From the NCBI GenBank assembly GCA_012729755.1, contig JAAYCN010000067.1, forward strand, positions 1 to 64,000: a stretch of DNA of 64,000 nt, given 5' to 3'. Within the stretch, counting starts at the first letter, position 1. Each line of letters opens with the position of its first letter. The notes beneath the pieces were generated by a model. The model was not told where the DNA came from, ran no database searches, and saw only the letters and a program-made list of their open reading frames with translations. Made by a program: the position numbers and the translations under genes. This stretch comes from Chloroflexota bacterium (GTDB lineage Bacteria > Chloroflexota > Anaerolineae > Anaerolineales > Anaerolineaceae). Shown here in pieces: positions 1 to 10,020 of the stretch.

Positions 1-1
1 C

Positions 2-175
2 CTTCAAAGGCGTTCCCCCTGGATGCATCTTGTCACTGCTTCTCCTGATTTAGATGCTAAAATCAGGTTCGTACCCCCTATCCTTCTGGATAATATCGCT
101 GTCCAGCTCGGTGATTGGAGTGGTTACTATCTGCTGGCTTCTCACCTTATCAAAAAAGTAATGTCAAAAAAGTAA
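2..175 (+). CDS. C-terminal fragment of a hypothetical protein truncated by the window edge (...FVPPILLDNIAVQLGDWSGYYLLASHLIKKVMSKK*)
   Basis: Open frame from base 2 to TAA at 173-175. Confidence 0.4.
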   Translation, partial: LQRRSPWMHLVTASPDLDAKIRFVPPILLDNIAVQLGDWSGYYLLASHLIKKVMSKK

Positions 176-189
176 TTAAATACTGAGGA

Positions 190-990
190 TTATCTCAGCG
201 CGTCTGCCAGCCCTGCTGACGTGCACATTGGGGCGAACCCGTAGCCGCGTTGGCTGAGTTCATGTAGCACCAAAGCCAATGATTTAATGGTATTCTCGCG
301 CTTTTCCCCCCCGTCGTGCATGAGGATCACATCGCCTGGCTTAACTTTTTCAACTACAGCTTGAATTACTTCACTGGGATCCGGGTTTTTCCAGTCCTCG
401 GTGTCAATCGTCCAAAGAGTGACCCACATGCCAAGCGCGCTCGCGTTCTGATAAAGGCTGGGGCTTGTCTCGCCGTAGGGCGGACGCAAACAGGGGGTGA
501 TTTGAGAGAGAAGCTCCGGCTCGTCTTCGACAGCTGCTTTAAGATAATATGCCGTGTCATTTACTTCAGCGCTGAAAGTAGAAAACCCGACGTAACCCAG
601 CGCGGTATGGTTGAAGCTGTGATTACCGAAAAACTGACCGGCTTCGGCTGCTTGCTTGATTACCGTGGGGTTCGACACAACGCTTCGGCCAAGGACAAAA
701 AAAGTCGCCTGAGCCTGATATGCCTTCAGAAGTTTGACGATTTCAGGCGTCCAACGCGGGTCTGGCCCGTCGTCAAAAGTCAAATAAACCACCTTGTCGG
801 CTTGCGGCGTGGGCGGTAAAGGCGCGGCAGTTGGCTGTGGGTGGTCTGAAACCGACCAGCGCCGCGCGAAATTTTCCAATGCGCTGACGGCAGTAGTGGG
901 CGGATCAGGCTGCTGCGCCTGGGCAGGTTCGACCCATGCTGAAAAAAACAGCAGCAATAACAAAAGAAAAGCAGGCATCTTCTTGATCAT
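190..990 (-). CDS. Secreted polysaccharide deacetylase (NodB homology domain)
   Basis: Signal peptide; NodB motifs VYLTFDDGPDPRWTPEIVKLL, FGNHSFNH, LRPPYGE. Confidence 0.92.
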   Translation of the reverse strand: MIKKMPAFLLLLLLFFSAWVEPAQAQQPDPPTTAVSALENFARRWSVSDHPQPTAAPLPPTPQADKVVYLTFDDGPDPRWTPEIVKLLKAYQAQATFFVLGRSVVSNPTVIKQAAEAGQFFGNHSFNHTALGYVGFSTFSAEVNDTAYYLKAAVEDEPELLSQITPCLRPPYGETSPSLYQNASALGMWVTLWTIDTEDWKNPDPSEVIQAVVEKVKPGDVILMHDGGEKRENTIKSLALVLHELSQRGYGFAPMCTSAGLADALR

Positions 991-1084
991 TTCAACTCTT
1001 TGCCGTATTTTAGCCTATCTCAGCAAACCCGCAAGTTATGCATAGAAGCTTATCGGAAAAGATGCAATTTATAGGCCATTTGTT

Positions 1085-1966
1085 TTGTTTGAGCTGGTCG
1101 TGATACCATATTGTTTAACCGTTACAAGGAGTGACATGTCCTCTCAAACTGTATATCAACCTTCTCCGAACATCTTAGTGCGGCAATCTTCCCTTTATCA
1201 AACCAACAGCGGCATCGTTTTGGCTGGCGGCAAGGCGGCTCTGGTCGACCCAGGCATTTTTAAAACAGATCTTGACGAGCTCGACCAACTGCGCAAGCCA
1301 CATCCGATCGCCTTTGGGCTGATCACGCACGCTCACTGGGACCACATTCTCTGGTCACCCCGATTTGACCCCGCGCCGCGCTACTGCAGCATTGGAACAG
1401 ATTATCATCTCCAATTGGATGAAACCAGCCTGAGGGCTCAGCTGCAACAAGCCGAACAGGAAAATGGAAGCCAATTCGGCACGTGGGACCAGGCCAGGTT
1501 CTTTGACCGTCAGGTTTTGGTCCCCGGTACTTATGATTTGGAGAGCTTTCATTTTGAGGTGGTGGAGTTGCCCGGTCATTGTCCGGGTCAGGCAGGCTTC
1601 GTGTTCAAGGACCAGAGTGTGGTTTTCGTGGCGGACACACTCTCAGACGCCGAAGTGCCGACCGTGCCAGATCGTGCTTCGATTGCGATTTACCTGGAGA
1701 CTCTCAATCAACTTGAACTCATCATCCAACAATTGCATTGGGTCGTCCCGGGTCATGGATCGCCGGCAACTTCATTGGAAGCCTTGCAGAGATTGACTTT
1801 AGATCGGGCCTACTTGTCATCCCTGGCTCGTTTCAATGGGTTCTCCAGCCCTGTCAATCGTGAAACTGAAGCGCGTTCATTCCTTGACCGGTTGGGCGAA
1901 ACCCGCGCCAACCTCGAACCAGGCTGGAGCATGCACCTTGAAAACCTCGACAATATCAGTAGATAA
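1085..1966 (+). CDS. MBL-fold metallo-hydrolase (start may be ATG 1136)
   Basis: THAHWDH motif, LPGHCPGQAGF, VVPGHGSP. Confidence 0.88.
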   Translation: MFELVVIPYCLTVTRSDMSSQTVYQPSPNILVRQSSLYQTNSGIVLAGGKAALVDPGIFKTDLDELDQLRKPHPIAFGLITHAHWDHILWSPRFDPAPRYCSIGTDYHLQLDETSLRAQLQQAEQENGSQFGTWDQARFFDRQVLVPGTYDLESFHFEVVELPGHCPGQAGFVFKDQSVVFVADTLSDAEVPTVPDRASIAIYLETLNQLELIIQQLHWVVPGHGSPATSLEALQRLTLDRAYLSSLARFNGFSSPVNRETEARSFLDRLGETRANLEPGWSMHLENLDNISR

Positions 1967-1972
1967 AAACTG

Positions 1973-2695
1973 CTAAGACTCGCTTTCGCTGATGGATCTC
2001 AGCCGCCAGGCTATAGCTGCCAGGCACATCGCTGAAATCAGCAGCAGCGGCCACAGGTTTGCCCAACTGAGCTGGGACGCAGTGAGCGCTTTAAAACCCC
2101 AGGTGGCTGGCAGAACCAATGCCATTTTCTGTAAAAAACCGGGCAGATAGCTGCTTGGGAACATAATGCCCGCCAGCAGGACGGATGGTAGAAACAAAGC
2201 CTGTGACAGCAGCGTCAATTTGGCAGTGGTTTTCACCAGCAAGCCAAACAAACAGCCAACCAAGAGGCTGGTGGACAGAAAAACAACCAGTCCGGCAATA
2301 AAAGCGGGTAAGTTGACCGGTGCATCCGCGTTGAACACCAGTGGCGCGAGGGTACTGATGAATATCGCTACCAAGCCCAGGTGAAAGAATCCCGAGACAA
2401 ACGTCCAAACTAGTTCTGCCCATATCGGAATGCCTCCTGCTTGGAAGGCTTTGCGCACCACGCCGCCATAGTGCTCAATCAGAGGGATAGGCGTGCCGAG
2501 CGCAGAACCCATCGTTATGGCGAAAACGACCATGCTGCCTGTCAGGGTTGACTTGGATTCTGGAGTGATATAACTGAAAATACCTCCCATCAGGAAGAAG
2601 AAAGCCAAAGGTACCAGATAATAAGTAATCAGGACGTCTTTATTGCGCAGATCCAGCCTGAAATGCAACAGCAAGCCATAAATAAAAGATTTCAT
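1973..2695 (-). CDS. ABC-2 type transporter permease
   Basis: Multiple TM segments; overlaps the upstream ABC ATPase gene. Confidence 0.85.
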   Translation of the reverse strand: MKSFIYGLLLHFRLDLRNKDVLITYYLVPLAFFFLMGGIFSYITPESKSTLTGSMVVFAITMGSALGTPIPLIEHYGGVVRKAFQAGGIPIWAELVWTFVSGFFHLGLVAIFISTLAPLVFNADAPVNLPAFIAGLVVFLSTSLLVGCLFGLLVKTTAKLTLLSQALFLPSVLLAGIMFPSSYLPGFLQKMALVLPATWGFKALTASQLSWANLWPLLLISAMCLAAIAWRLRSISESES

Positions 2696-3558
2696 TTGAC
2701 CTCCCTGCTCGCGATCTCGAGAAACCGTTTCTCGAGGCTCGGTTTTGACACTATCAGGTCTTCAATGACCAGCCCCTTCTCCGAAATTTTTTCTAGCAAT
2801 CGTGCCAGGTGATTGCCCAGGTCCGCGCATTCAAAATAAAAGTATCCTTTTTCCTCGTCCAAAACGCCGAGATTATTTTTTTCAACTTCTTCAAGGCGAC
2901 CCTTTATCTTCACTCCGATGCTTGAGGCTTCACCCACCTTTTCTCTGAGCGAGCCGGTAGAGCCTGAAAAAGCAATCGTGCCGTCTTTCAAAATCGCGAT
3001 GTGGTCTGTCAAATCTTCCACTTCCGCCAGGTCGTGACTGGCAAGCAAGATGGTCTTGCCTTGCCGTTGCAGGCGTTTGATTTCCCCATGTAAAGCCGCT
3101 CGCCCTTCCACGTCCAGACCGGCGGTCGGTTCGTCCAAAATTAGGATGTCCGGATTTCCCAGCATGGCTAAAACCAGGTGCAACCGACGTTTCTGACCTG
3201 TAGACATTGACCAATAAGGTTTTTCCAAGGTTTCAACAGCCCCAATGCGTTCAATCAAGGCCTGATCAGCGTTGGTATGGCGGTAGAGACTGAACAGTTT
3301 TATTGCTTCCCTGCCTCTAATTTGCGAAGGCAACGTGGTTGATTGACATTGCACGCCAAGGCTGCCATTTACTTCCAGTTTTCCTGAAGTGGGCTGGCGC
3401 AGCCCTTCAATGATCTCGAGCGTAGTGGTCTTACCAGCGCCGTTCACACCCAACAGGGCGAAGGTGGTTCCTATCGGCACGGCAAATCGAATGCCGTTAA
3501 GCACCAGATTTTCGCCATAACGCTTGACGAGGTCTGTTACAACGATTGCGTTACTCAT
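2692..3558 (-). CDS. ABC transporter ATP-binding protein (drug-export type)
   Basis: Walker A GVNGAGKTT, signature MSTGQKRRLHL, Walker B ILILDEPTAGLD. Confidence 0.93.
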   Translation of the reverse strand: MSNAIVVTDLVKRYGENLVLNGIRFAVPIGTTFALLGVNGAGKTTTLEIIEGLRQPTSGKLEVNGSLGVQCQSTTLPSQIRGREAIKLFSLYRHTNADQALIERIGAVETLEKPYWSMSTGQKRRLHLVLAMLGNPDILILDEPTAGLDVEGRAALHGEIKRLQRQGKTILLASHDLAEVEDLTDHIAILKDGTIAFSGSTGSLREKVGEASSIGVKIKGRLEEVEKNNLGVLDEEKGYFYFECADLGNHLARLLEKISEKGLVIEDLIVSKPSLEKRFLEIASREVK

Positions 3559-4351
3559 TCAATCCCTCCAATCCTTCCGGCAATTTGGCAAGCTGTGCGA
3601 AATAACCACGCATGGCCTCCGTCAGGTAATCATCAATGCTTGCCTGCCTGGCTTTAAGTTCCTCGCTCCAACCACTTTTGCTTTCATTGGCTGCCAACAA
3701 CTTGGCCAATATCTCGGAGTTGCCACCGGTGAATTCTTCAACCATACCCCACCAGCGTCTGGCAATATCGGCTGCTTCGGGTGAAGAAGGCTCAACCCCC
3801 GCGTCTTTCAGAGCAAGTACTTCCCTGCTGAGCTGTTCGTAACTTTCATATAACCTGACAGCCTTTTCAGGCTGCTCCTCAAAACGTTGCTGAATATGCT
3901 CCCATAGTTCAGAGTCGAACATCTTGACGGCCCAATACAACTTATTGTGGTTTTGAAGCAGGGTTAGAATATAGGCATATCGGGTAAAATCCACTTTTCC
4001 CATCTGCCTGACTTCTTCTTCAAGCTTGGTGAGATCCTCCAAAACGCTGCTAAGCTCGCGGATTTGCTGGCTGAGCACTTCTCTCTGCCTGGTAAGCGCC
4101 ACCAGGACGTCATCGGTGGTTTCGAGCGACAGCAATTTGTCTTTTATCGCACTCAGCGAGAACCCCAGGTGTTTCAACCCTAAAATCTGGTGCAGCCTCA
4201 CCTGGTCCCGGTCTGAATACAGCCTCCGACCACCTTCGGTACTGCCACTGGGTGAAAGCAGACCCATTTGATCGTAGTATTGCAGCGTGCGAACGCTTAC
4301 GCCCATCTTTCTTGCCAATTCGCCAACCAACATCAATCCAGTTTGTTCCAT
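3551..4351 (-). CDS. MerR family transcriptional regulator
   Basis: N-terminal MerR HTH (GELARKMGVSVRTLQYYDQMGLLSPS); overlaps the ABC ATPase start. Confidence 0.92.
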   Translation of the reverse strand: MEQTGLMLVGELARKMGVSVRTLQYYDQMGLLSPSGSTEGGRRLYSDRDQVRLHQILGLKHLGFSLSAIKDKLLSLETTDDVLVALTRQREVLSQQIRELSSVLEDLTKLEEEVRQMGKVDFTRYAYILTLLQNHNKLYWAVKMFDSELWEHIQQRFEEQPEKAVRLYESYEQLSREVLALKDAGVEPSSPEAADIARRWWGMVEEFTGGNSEILAKLLAANESKSGWSEELKARQASIDDYLTEAMRGYFAQLAKLPEGLEGLNE

Positions 4352-4370
4352 ACTTTACTTTACCAATCAG

Positions 4371-4401
4371 ATTCTAATACATGACGTAACGTCATGAGCA
4401 A
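4371..4401 (-). promoter_or_regulatory. MerR-type promoter/operator: -35 TTGCTC, 19-nt spacer with palindrome CATGACGT-T-ACGTCATG, -10 TAGAAT
   Basis: Perfect 8-1-8 palindrome at 4380-4396 directly upstream of the merR start. Confidence 0.75.
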
Positions 4402-4432
4402 GGGCTTGTCTAATTCGACTTGAAGTTGAAAA

Positions 4433-5737
4433 CTATGGCAGCAGTTTGGTTGGCAGGAGGGTCCAACTGATCCCGCCATCGATGCTCAAATAGAGCTTAT
4501 TCTCATCAAAATTATTCCCATTGGATGGGTTCGTGATTAATATTCCCAGACTTGGCGTGCTGAAATTGAAGCTCACCACAGTTTCACCAGCGGGCAAACC
4601 AGTTGACAAATCTTCCCATGATCGCGCTTCATCTATGCTGCGCATCAAGTGGTTTTCGTCCCCCACCCAGCCGTGCTGAGAATCAACGAACTGCTGTAGG
4701 TTGATTTCATCGAGAATCGAAGCGAAGTTCCAGGTTTCTCCGTGGTCACTGGTATGACAAAATACTGTTTTCATCTCCGCTGCTCCGTAGAAGACCTTAA
4801 TGCGCAGGAAGGCTTCAGTGCCGCTGACCCATTCGGGTGGATAGGTGTCATACATGACTGTTTCGGCGACCTGCTGCATATCGCAGGTTTGAGCGGACCA
4901 GCTTTTTCCCAGATCAGCGCTGTGATAGAGGTATAGAAAATTTTCAATCGGCGCTGACCCCGCGACCCACAGCCTCTGATCGCCGTTATAGCTGAGACCG
5001 CTCTTGGTTCCTCCGGCAGGGAGGGCGCTCTGGCCCTCTCCGGGGGTGTGCGTGAAGGTCTGTTGCCAGGTTTGGCCGCCGTCGGCGCTTACGTAGATCG
5101 CGATCCACTGCGACCCCGCGCCGGCGCCCAGATCCGAAAAGATAACGCCGCTGGCTTTGCCGGTATTATCAGCGTGGACGAACTGAATTTTCCCGCCCGC
5201 GAATGGTAATTCTGACTTTTTCCAACTTTTAGCGCCGTCAGTTGTATAAAACAGGGTTGAAGACTGTTCACCCTGGCTTAACAGCAGCCAGGCGTTATTT
5301 GAACCGAGAAAAGCGTTGGCCGCGCCATGATGCCTGACCTCCGCAGCTTCGGGCGGGGTGACTTCTTTCCAGGTTGTTCCGCTATCCTCTGAACGGAAGA
5401 TGCGGTTCTGTGAAAGATTACTTCCCCAGGCAAAATGGGGCGCTTCGAGCTGAACTTTGAATACCGGGATTAGGTCGGCGATTACCGCTTTTACCGTTGG
5501 CGTTGGAGTGGGCGGCAATGTGGCGGTAAAGGTCGCCGTAAGGGTTGCGGTAGGCGGCAGAGGCGTTGGTTCGGGTGTGTAAGACTCGTTTAAGAGGGGT
5601 TTGAGCGTTGAAACCGGAGTTGGTGTTGTCTGTTTTGGCGGGTTTTTCACGTCGCAGGCGTTCAAGATTGTCAGTAACAGCAAGATTCCCACCGCCAACA
5701 CTCTGAGTTTCTTTGCGATTTTTATATTCTTAACCAT
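4433..5737 (-). CDS. Lipoprotein with BNR/sialidase-like or YCF48-like beta-propeller repeats
   Basis: Lipobox-like LLTILNAC; Pro/Thr linker; repeated S.DGG.SW / S.D.G.TW motifs. Confidence 0.7.
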   Translation of the reverse strand: MVKNIKIAKKLRVLAVGILLLLTILNACDVKNPPKQTTPTPVSTLKPLLNESYTPEPTPLPPTATLTATFTATLPPTPTPTVKAVIADLIPVFKVQLEAPHFAWGSNLSQNRIFRSEDSGTTWKEVTPPEAAEVRHHGAANAFLGSNNAWLLLSQGEQSSTLFYTTDGAKSWKKSELPFAGGKIQFVHADNTGKASGVIFSDLGAGAGSQWIAIYVSADGGQTWQQTFTHTPGEGQSALPAGGTKSGLSYNGDQRLWVAGSAPIENFLYLYHSADLGKSWSAQTCDMQQVAETVMYDTYPPEWVSGTEAFLRIKVFYGAAEMKTVFCHTSDHGETWNFASILDEINLQQFVDSQHGWVGDENHLMRSIDEARSWEDLSTGLPAGETVVSFNFSTPSLGILITNPSNGNNFDENKLYLSIDGGISWTLLPTKLLP

Positions 5738-6061
5738 AAGACACCGTCTAATCCAAGCCGTCTACCGCACTGAAAGCGGCTAATCAGCTGCTGTATGTAC
5801 TCAAAAAAGGTGCAACTTATATGCCTTGCGTCAGAGATCGGTAATTATGCCGGGTTGAAGCAGCAGTTTATTGAGACGAACGGCTATCTCTGGGCGATTG
5901 TTTTAATGCTAAATTAATCAGGAAAGAAATAGATAGGGAGATGGAGTAAGTAGCGATAAAATAAAGCCAGTTACTGGAAGAGACCATTAATAACGCGTCA
6001 GATACTTAATTATGTGCTGACACGGAAGGGTAACATGGGGTAAATCTGGGAAAAATAAAAA

Positions 6062-6134
6062 TGTCCTCGGCGCGAGTCGAACGCGCAACCTACTGCTCCG
6101 CAAGCAGGTGCTCTATCCATTAAGCTACGAGGAC
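6062..6134 (-). tRNA. tRNA-Arg, anticodon read as GCG
   Basis: Cloverleaf on the minus strand: acceptor GTCCTCG/CGAGGAC, anticodon loop TTGCGGA, T arm GCGCG-TTCGACT-CGCGC. Confidence 0.88.
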
Positions 6135-6229
6135 ATACAGGTTGGGGATTCTATCCCCTTTTCAGCGCAGGGTCAAGGGCAAAATTTGGCGCGCTGTGAG
6201 GAGGCCAGCACATGGTATACAGTTTATGA

Positions 6230-6900
6230 ACTGGAACTTGACTGGATATCGCAATCGCTGCTGGGGCTATGGGAATGAGATATAAAGGCATCGAGGTAGC
6301 ATTGATCAAAGATATCGCCCACTTGGACTGCCAAGAATTGAGTCAAAGTAGTCCAGAAGCAGTGCGGCGAACGATACTGCAAGTCCACAAAACGTGATCC
6401 GGGAACATCTCCCAAACAGCCCGGACCCTGAACGTCACGCAGGCCACCCTGAAGGATAGGAGCAAAACCCTAAACGGTAGCGAATAAAGCATCTGAGGGA
6501 CTGGGGGGAGCGGGTGCTGGCCTTGCGCGAGCAAACCCGCTATGGATCGCAGTGGCTAATGGAAGAACTGGAGGAAGTGGCTGGAATACGACTTTCCCAC
6601 CATGCCATCCGCAACATTCTCAGGTGTCATTTCGTCAGCAAAACAGCTCATAAACTCCACAAAAAGCCAAACGCGCCTTTGTCGATTGGTATCAGGCCAA
6701 AGCTTTCGAGATCGTCTAAATTGACCTCAAATACATCATTGACTAAAAGGCGCTTTCGACGGAACAAATCCAACACCACTATGCACACAATCTGCCCCTC
6801 TATCAGCAGTCCGCTCTTGATGTTAACTCCCGCTTCAAGCTGATGGCCTATTCTTATCAGCGTAACTGGATCAGTGGACTCGCTTTTTTCCTTTAGGCCC
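6230..6900 (+). pseudogene. Degenerate integrase-core (DDE) transposase
   Basis: At about 6670-6897 one frame reads AKRAFVDWYQAKAFEIV*IDLKYIID*KALSTEQIQHHYAHNLPLYQQSALDVNSRFKLMAYSYQRNWISGLAFFL*; frameshifted against the upstream HTH-like segment. Confidence 0.75.
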
Positions 6901-6927
6901 TTTTTAAACAGCCCCAGACTTAATTCA

Positions 6928-7020
6928 TCGGGTTCCGCCCGACCCGCTTAACTTCCCTTACGCAGGTGGGGTAGAGCGCCCGTACGCTTCACCCAGCCTA
7001 CAACTTCCAATGCGCAACCC
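6928..7020. repeat. Dispersed non-coding repeat, copy 1 (hairpin CGGGTTccGCCCG then ACGCAGGTGGGGTAGAGCG..CGTAC..)
   Basis: Shares a motif series with 11728-11816. Confidence 0.5.
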
Positions 7021-7356
7021 AACACATCCTGTGCATTGCAGGCTTCAGCATGTACGTCAAAACACCCTCTTCAGCCTCGTCTCGGTGTGCCTCTCTGTGA
7101 AACGGATTAAAGGCTAACGAAAAGGGCTACTTTGAATCAGAAGCAAAATCTATCTAATCTCCAAGTGCGCAGATTGTTTTGTTTGGATAAACCGAAAACC
7201 TGTTTTTACTTCATTTGTTTCGCCTATTCTATTGGGAGTAGCCAAACAGGAAAAATACGGCGGAGTGAATATGAAATAAATAGTATGTCCAGTTTGATTT
7301 GCATCCATCTCTTTTCTTAGGCAATATTAGTGAAACATGGATGTCAGGATGGACAT

Positions 7357-7372
7357 TGTTTCACGTGAAACA
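7357..7372. promoter_or_regulatory. parS (ParB-binding) site TGTTTCACGTGAAACA
   Basis: Exact 16-bp palindromic chromosomal parS consensus. Confidence 0.95.
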
Positions 7373-7489
7373 TGTCCGGACTGTAAATCATTTAAACCTG
7401 GAGAACAAGTCGCGATCGCAGCCTGAACGCTTCGACAACTTTTTTGATAAGTTTGAAAGTGTTCAATCGAATGATCGTTATTCCGGCTA

Positions 7490-7505
7490 TGTTTCACGTG
7501 AAACA
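7490..7505. promoter_or_regulatory. parS (ParB-binding) site TGTTTCACGTGAAACA
   Basis: Second exact copy, 133 bp from the first. Confidence 0.95.
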
Positions 7506-7539
7506 TTAATCGCTATTGAGGCTGCTGTCTTGCTTAAAA

Positions 7540-9790
7540 CCCCCGGGCCATCGCACTGGTGTCGTCCATTCCCATGTTGAAGGTGGTATTTGGGACAATA
7601 GCCAGAAACTCTGATCAGGCGCGAGAGATGTTCCAGCCCTTCGTTGGCCTGGATAAATTCGCCCAGATGGTTGGAGAGTCTTCAAAACAGTTTTTTTCGA
7701 ACAGGTTTTTGCTGGTGGAAATGACCAAAGGGTAGATTTGTCCCTCAAGCAGGTCCTGGGAAAAGTGCGTTCCCAGTGATGGTTCAGCGTCCATGACGTT
7801 TTCGCCGAGATATTCAATTAATGCTTTGCGGTTAAAAATATCGAACTAATCTATGTGAACCCCGAGTTCAGGCTTGGAGCTCCAGCGGCCTGACCCAATG
7901 GTGTTATGGTTTTTCTCCTCGAGCGCGCTGTTTAGTTTTTCGTTATCCTTTTGAGTTTAAATCGATCCTGGGTGTGTTTGGTCGAGAAAATATGCCCCGA
8001 TGGGCACGTAAAGCACGTAGTGAATATTTTCCAGGCGACTGCCAGAAACCAGACTGGGGGCTGAACAGTTTGTCTGCCTGAAAAATGCTGCCTGACATCG
8101 ATGCGGCGGCGCCTTCTTTGGGTATCGCCAGCGGACGGCACTGGACAGCGTCCGCTTGATGGAAGGCTGGAGGTGGCTATCATCAATCCGAGCGGTGAAT
8201 TCAATGTCTACAGGGATTGATACTCACGCTCCAACGTCCGCGAGGACTCTTTCATCTTTGTTGGGAAGTTCGTCTGATTCATTGGTCCATCAAAATTCAG
8301 AATCAAATTTCGCGGACTGCCATCGACTAGCGTGCTGCGCTGGGAGCTGATGCAGCCTTCGCTTGCTACTGCGCAAGATAACACCGGCAAGGAGTCTGAC
8401 AAGCAAGGAGTCTGACCGCTGATCATTTGGTGAACCGACAAAATGATAAATTCGTTGCTTCCAGGTCGATCAGGTCAATGTATTATTGGGAATAATGTTT
8501 GATCCGCAGTATATCGCTGGATGGTTTGCGCGTGGGATGGGAAAGGCCGCCAGGCGGGGATAGTCGTTGCCAATTCTGTCCACTGCCCGCTGCCTGACCC
8601 ATAGACCATTCTTATGAAACCATCGCAAGTTCCGATTTGCGGTGATTAACGGTGCGTATTATAGTGTGGCTGAAATCTGCCCAGCTAACTGCGGGCAATA
8701 ATAATGGCTGTCAGCCTGTCCTCCGACTACTTGGATCAGCAAGACCATATGCTCGTTGTAATCGAACAATCCGCGGCTCTTGCGGTATTGAATGGGGCTG
8801 GGTTGAGCGGGGAGACGCAAATGTGCCGTTACTTTAATGCGCGTAGGTGTATTATAACTTGCCCTGATTGCGCAAAAAGATGCTGTCGTACTTGCCTGTG
8901 AAGGATGTGCCGAGGTTGTCCTCCAGCGAACTCGACGGTATGACAATCAACGGCCGTTTTTCGTCATCAAGAGATATTGCAGGACTCTCGACGGAAAGCC
9001 GCTTCCTTCGTATTCCTTGACGGTCAGCGGATAGTCAGCGCGCATCCGCTCATCAGTTTTGTGTTTTCGGTCGTTCCAGCGCAGCAGGTTATTGATCGAC
9101 ATGAAGGTGTGCAACAGGCAGCGCTTACATAGAGGAAACCGGCTGTCTCAGCATATTTTTGATTTCGTCGCTGGTTTTCTTTCAGGATGCGCATCACCAA
9201 CAGCATACCGGCAGCTTACCGCCAATGTGACCTTGTCCCGGTTTGTATAGTGCCTGATGTCGACCAGGTCCGAAATTGAAAACCAATCCTGGCGATATAG
9301 CGAGCTGATTATTTTGCGGATCAAAACTACTTTAATCTCGCACAACTGGAAATATCACGCCCGCTGGTCTTCTTCAAGGTTTTCAAGCGGCATTCCCTGA
9401 GTGAGAAACAGCTCTAAAGGGGTCTCGGGATTGAAATCGATCTGGGTATCCCATCCGCTGATACCACGTTCTGAAAAAACCTGACCGACTACCTCGAACA
9501 GCTCCTCATAGGGCAAGATACAGGTGGAATAATGATTAGTCAGCTGATAAAACCGTACCGATATTCCCAGGCTTCCGCTGATTCCTAGTTGATCAGATCA
9601 GTGATGCCTTCAAATTCCTGGGTTTTGAGGGTCCGCGATTGGCTTTGTGGTTTGAGCTTTGGGAGGGTGATGATCCCCGCTTTGGCAGATGCTGGCGCAT
9701 CAGCTCGAGGCTGCATGGCTACAACAATGGATGTTGCGCTAATGTCAGATAGATACTGATAATGCGTTCTGAACTACTGCCGGTCATGAC
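7540..9790 (-). pseudogene. Shattered PEP/pyruvate-binding domain (PEP synthase/PPDK N-terminal-like) gene
   Basis: Minus-strand fragments: RMRADYPLTVKEYEGSGFPSRVLQYLL; RPLIVIPSSSLEDNLGTSFTGKYDSIFLRNQGKL; TIGSGRWSSKPELGVHID*FDIFNRKALIEYLGENVMDAEPSLGTHFSQDLLEGQIYPLVI, separated by frameshifts and stops. Confidence 0.7.
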
Positions 9791-10020
9791 TCGTCTCGGG
9801 GTTATATTGCATGATTTGATTATTGCACAATGACATATTTGCTGAGACCTGGTGTATAAACATTACACAGCCCTCTATCCGCCATTATTAAGAAATTGCT
9901 GAACATTGAGGAAGTTTTCCGCGGCTATCCCGTTTAGATAGTTTGATTTGTCATATCGTGATCAACGCTTTAATAGAAAAGCGGCGCAAACGCGCCGCTA
10001 TGCAATCTCAACGAAAGAGA

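Noticed and set aside
316-819. Long + strand ORF antisense to the polysaccharide deacetylase, and many similar antisense or short ORFs in the supplied track
   Set aside because: They lie opposite clearly homologous genes, have no recognisable motifs and are expected by chance at this GC content.
8652-9345. Several 60-95 aa ORFs between 7.1 and 9.8 kb as real small proteins
   Set aside because: Fragments of the frame-broken PEP/pyruvate-binding pseudogene on the minus strand explain this stretch better.
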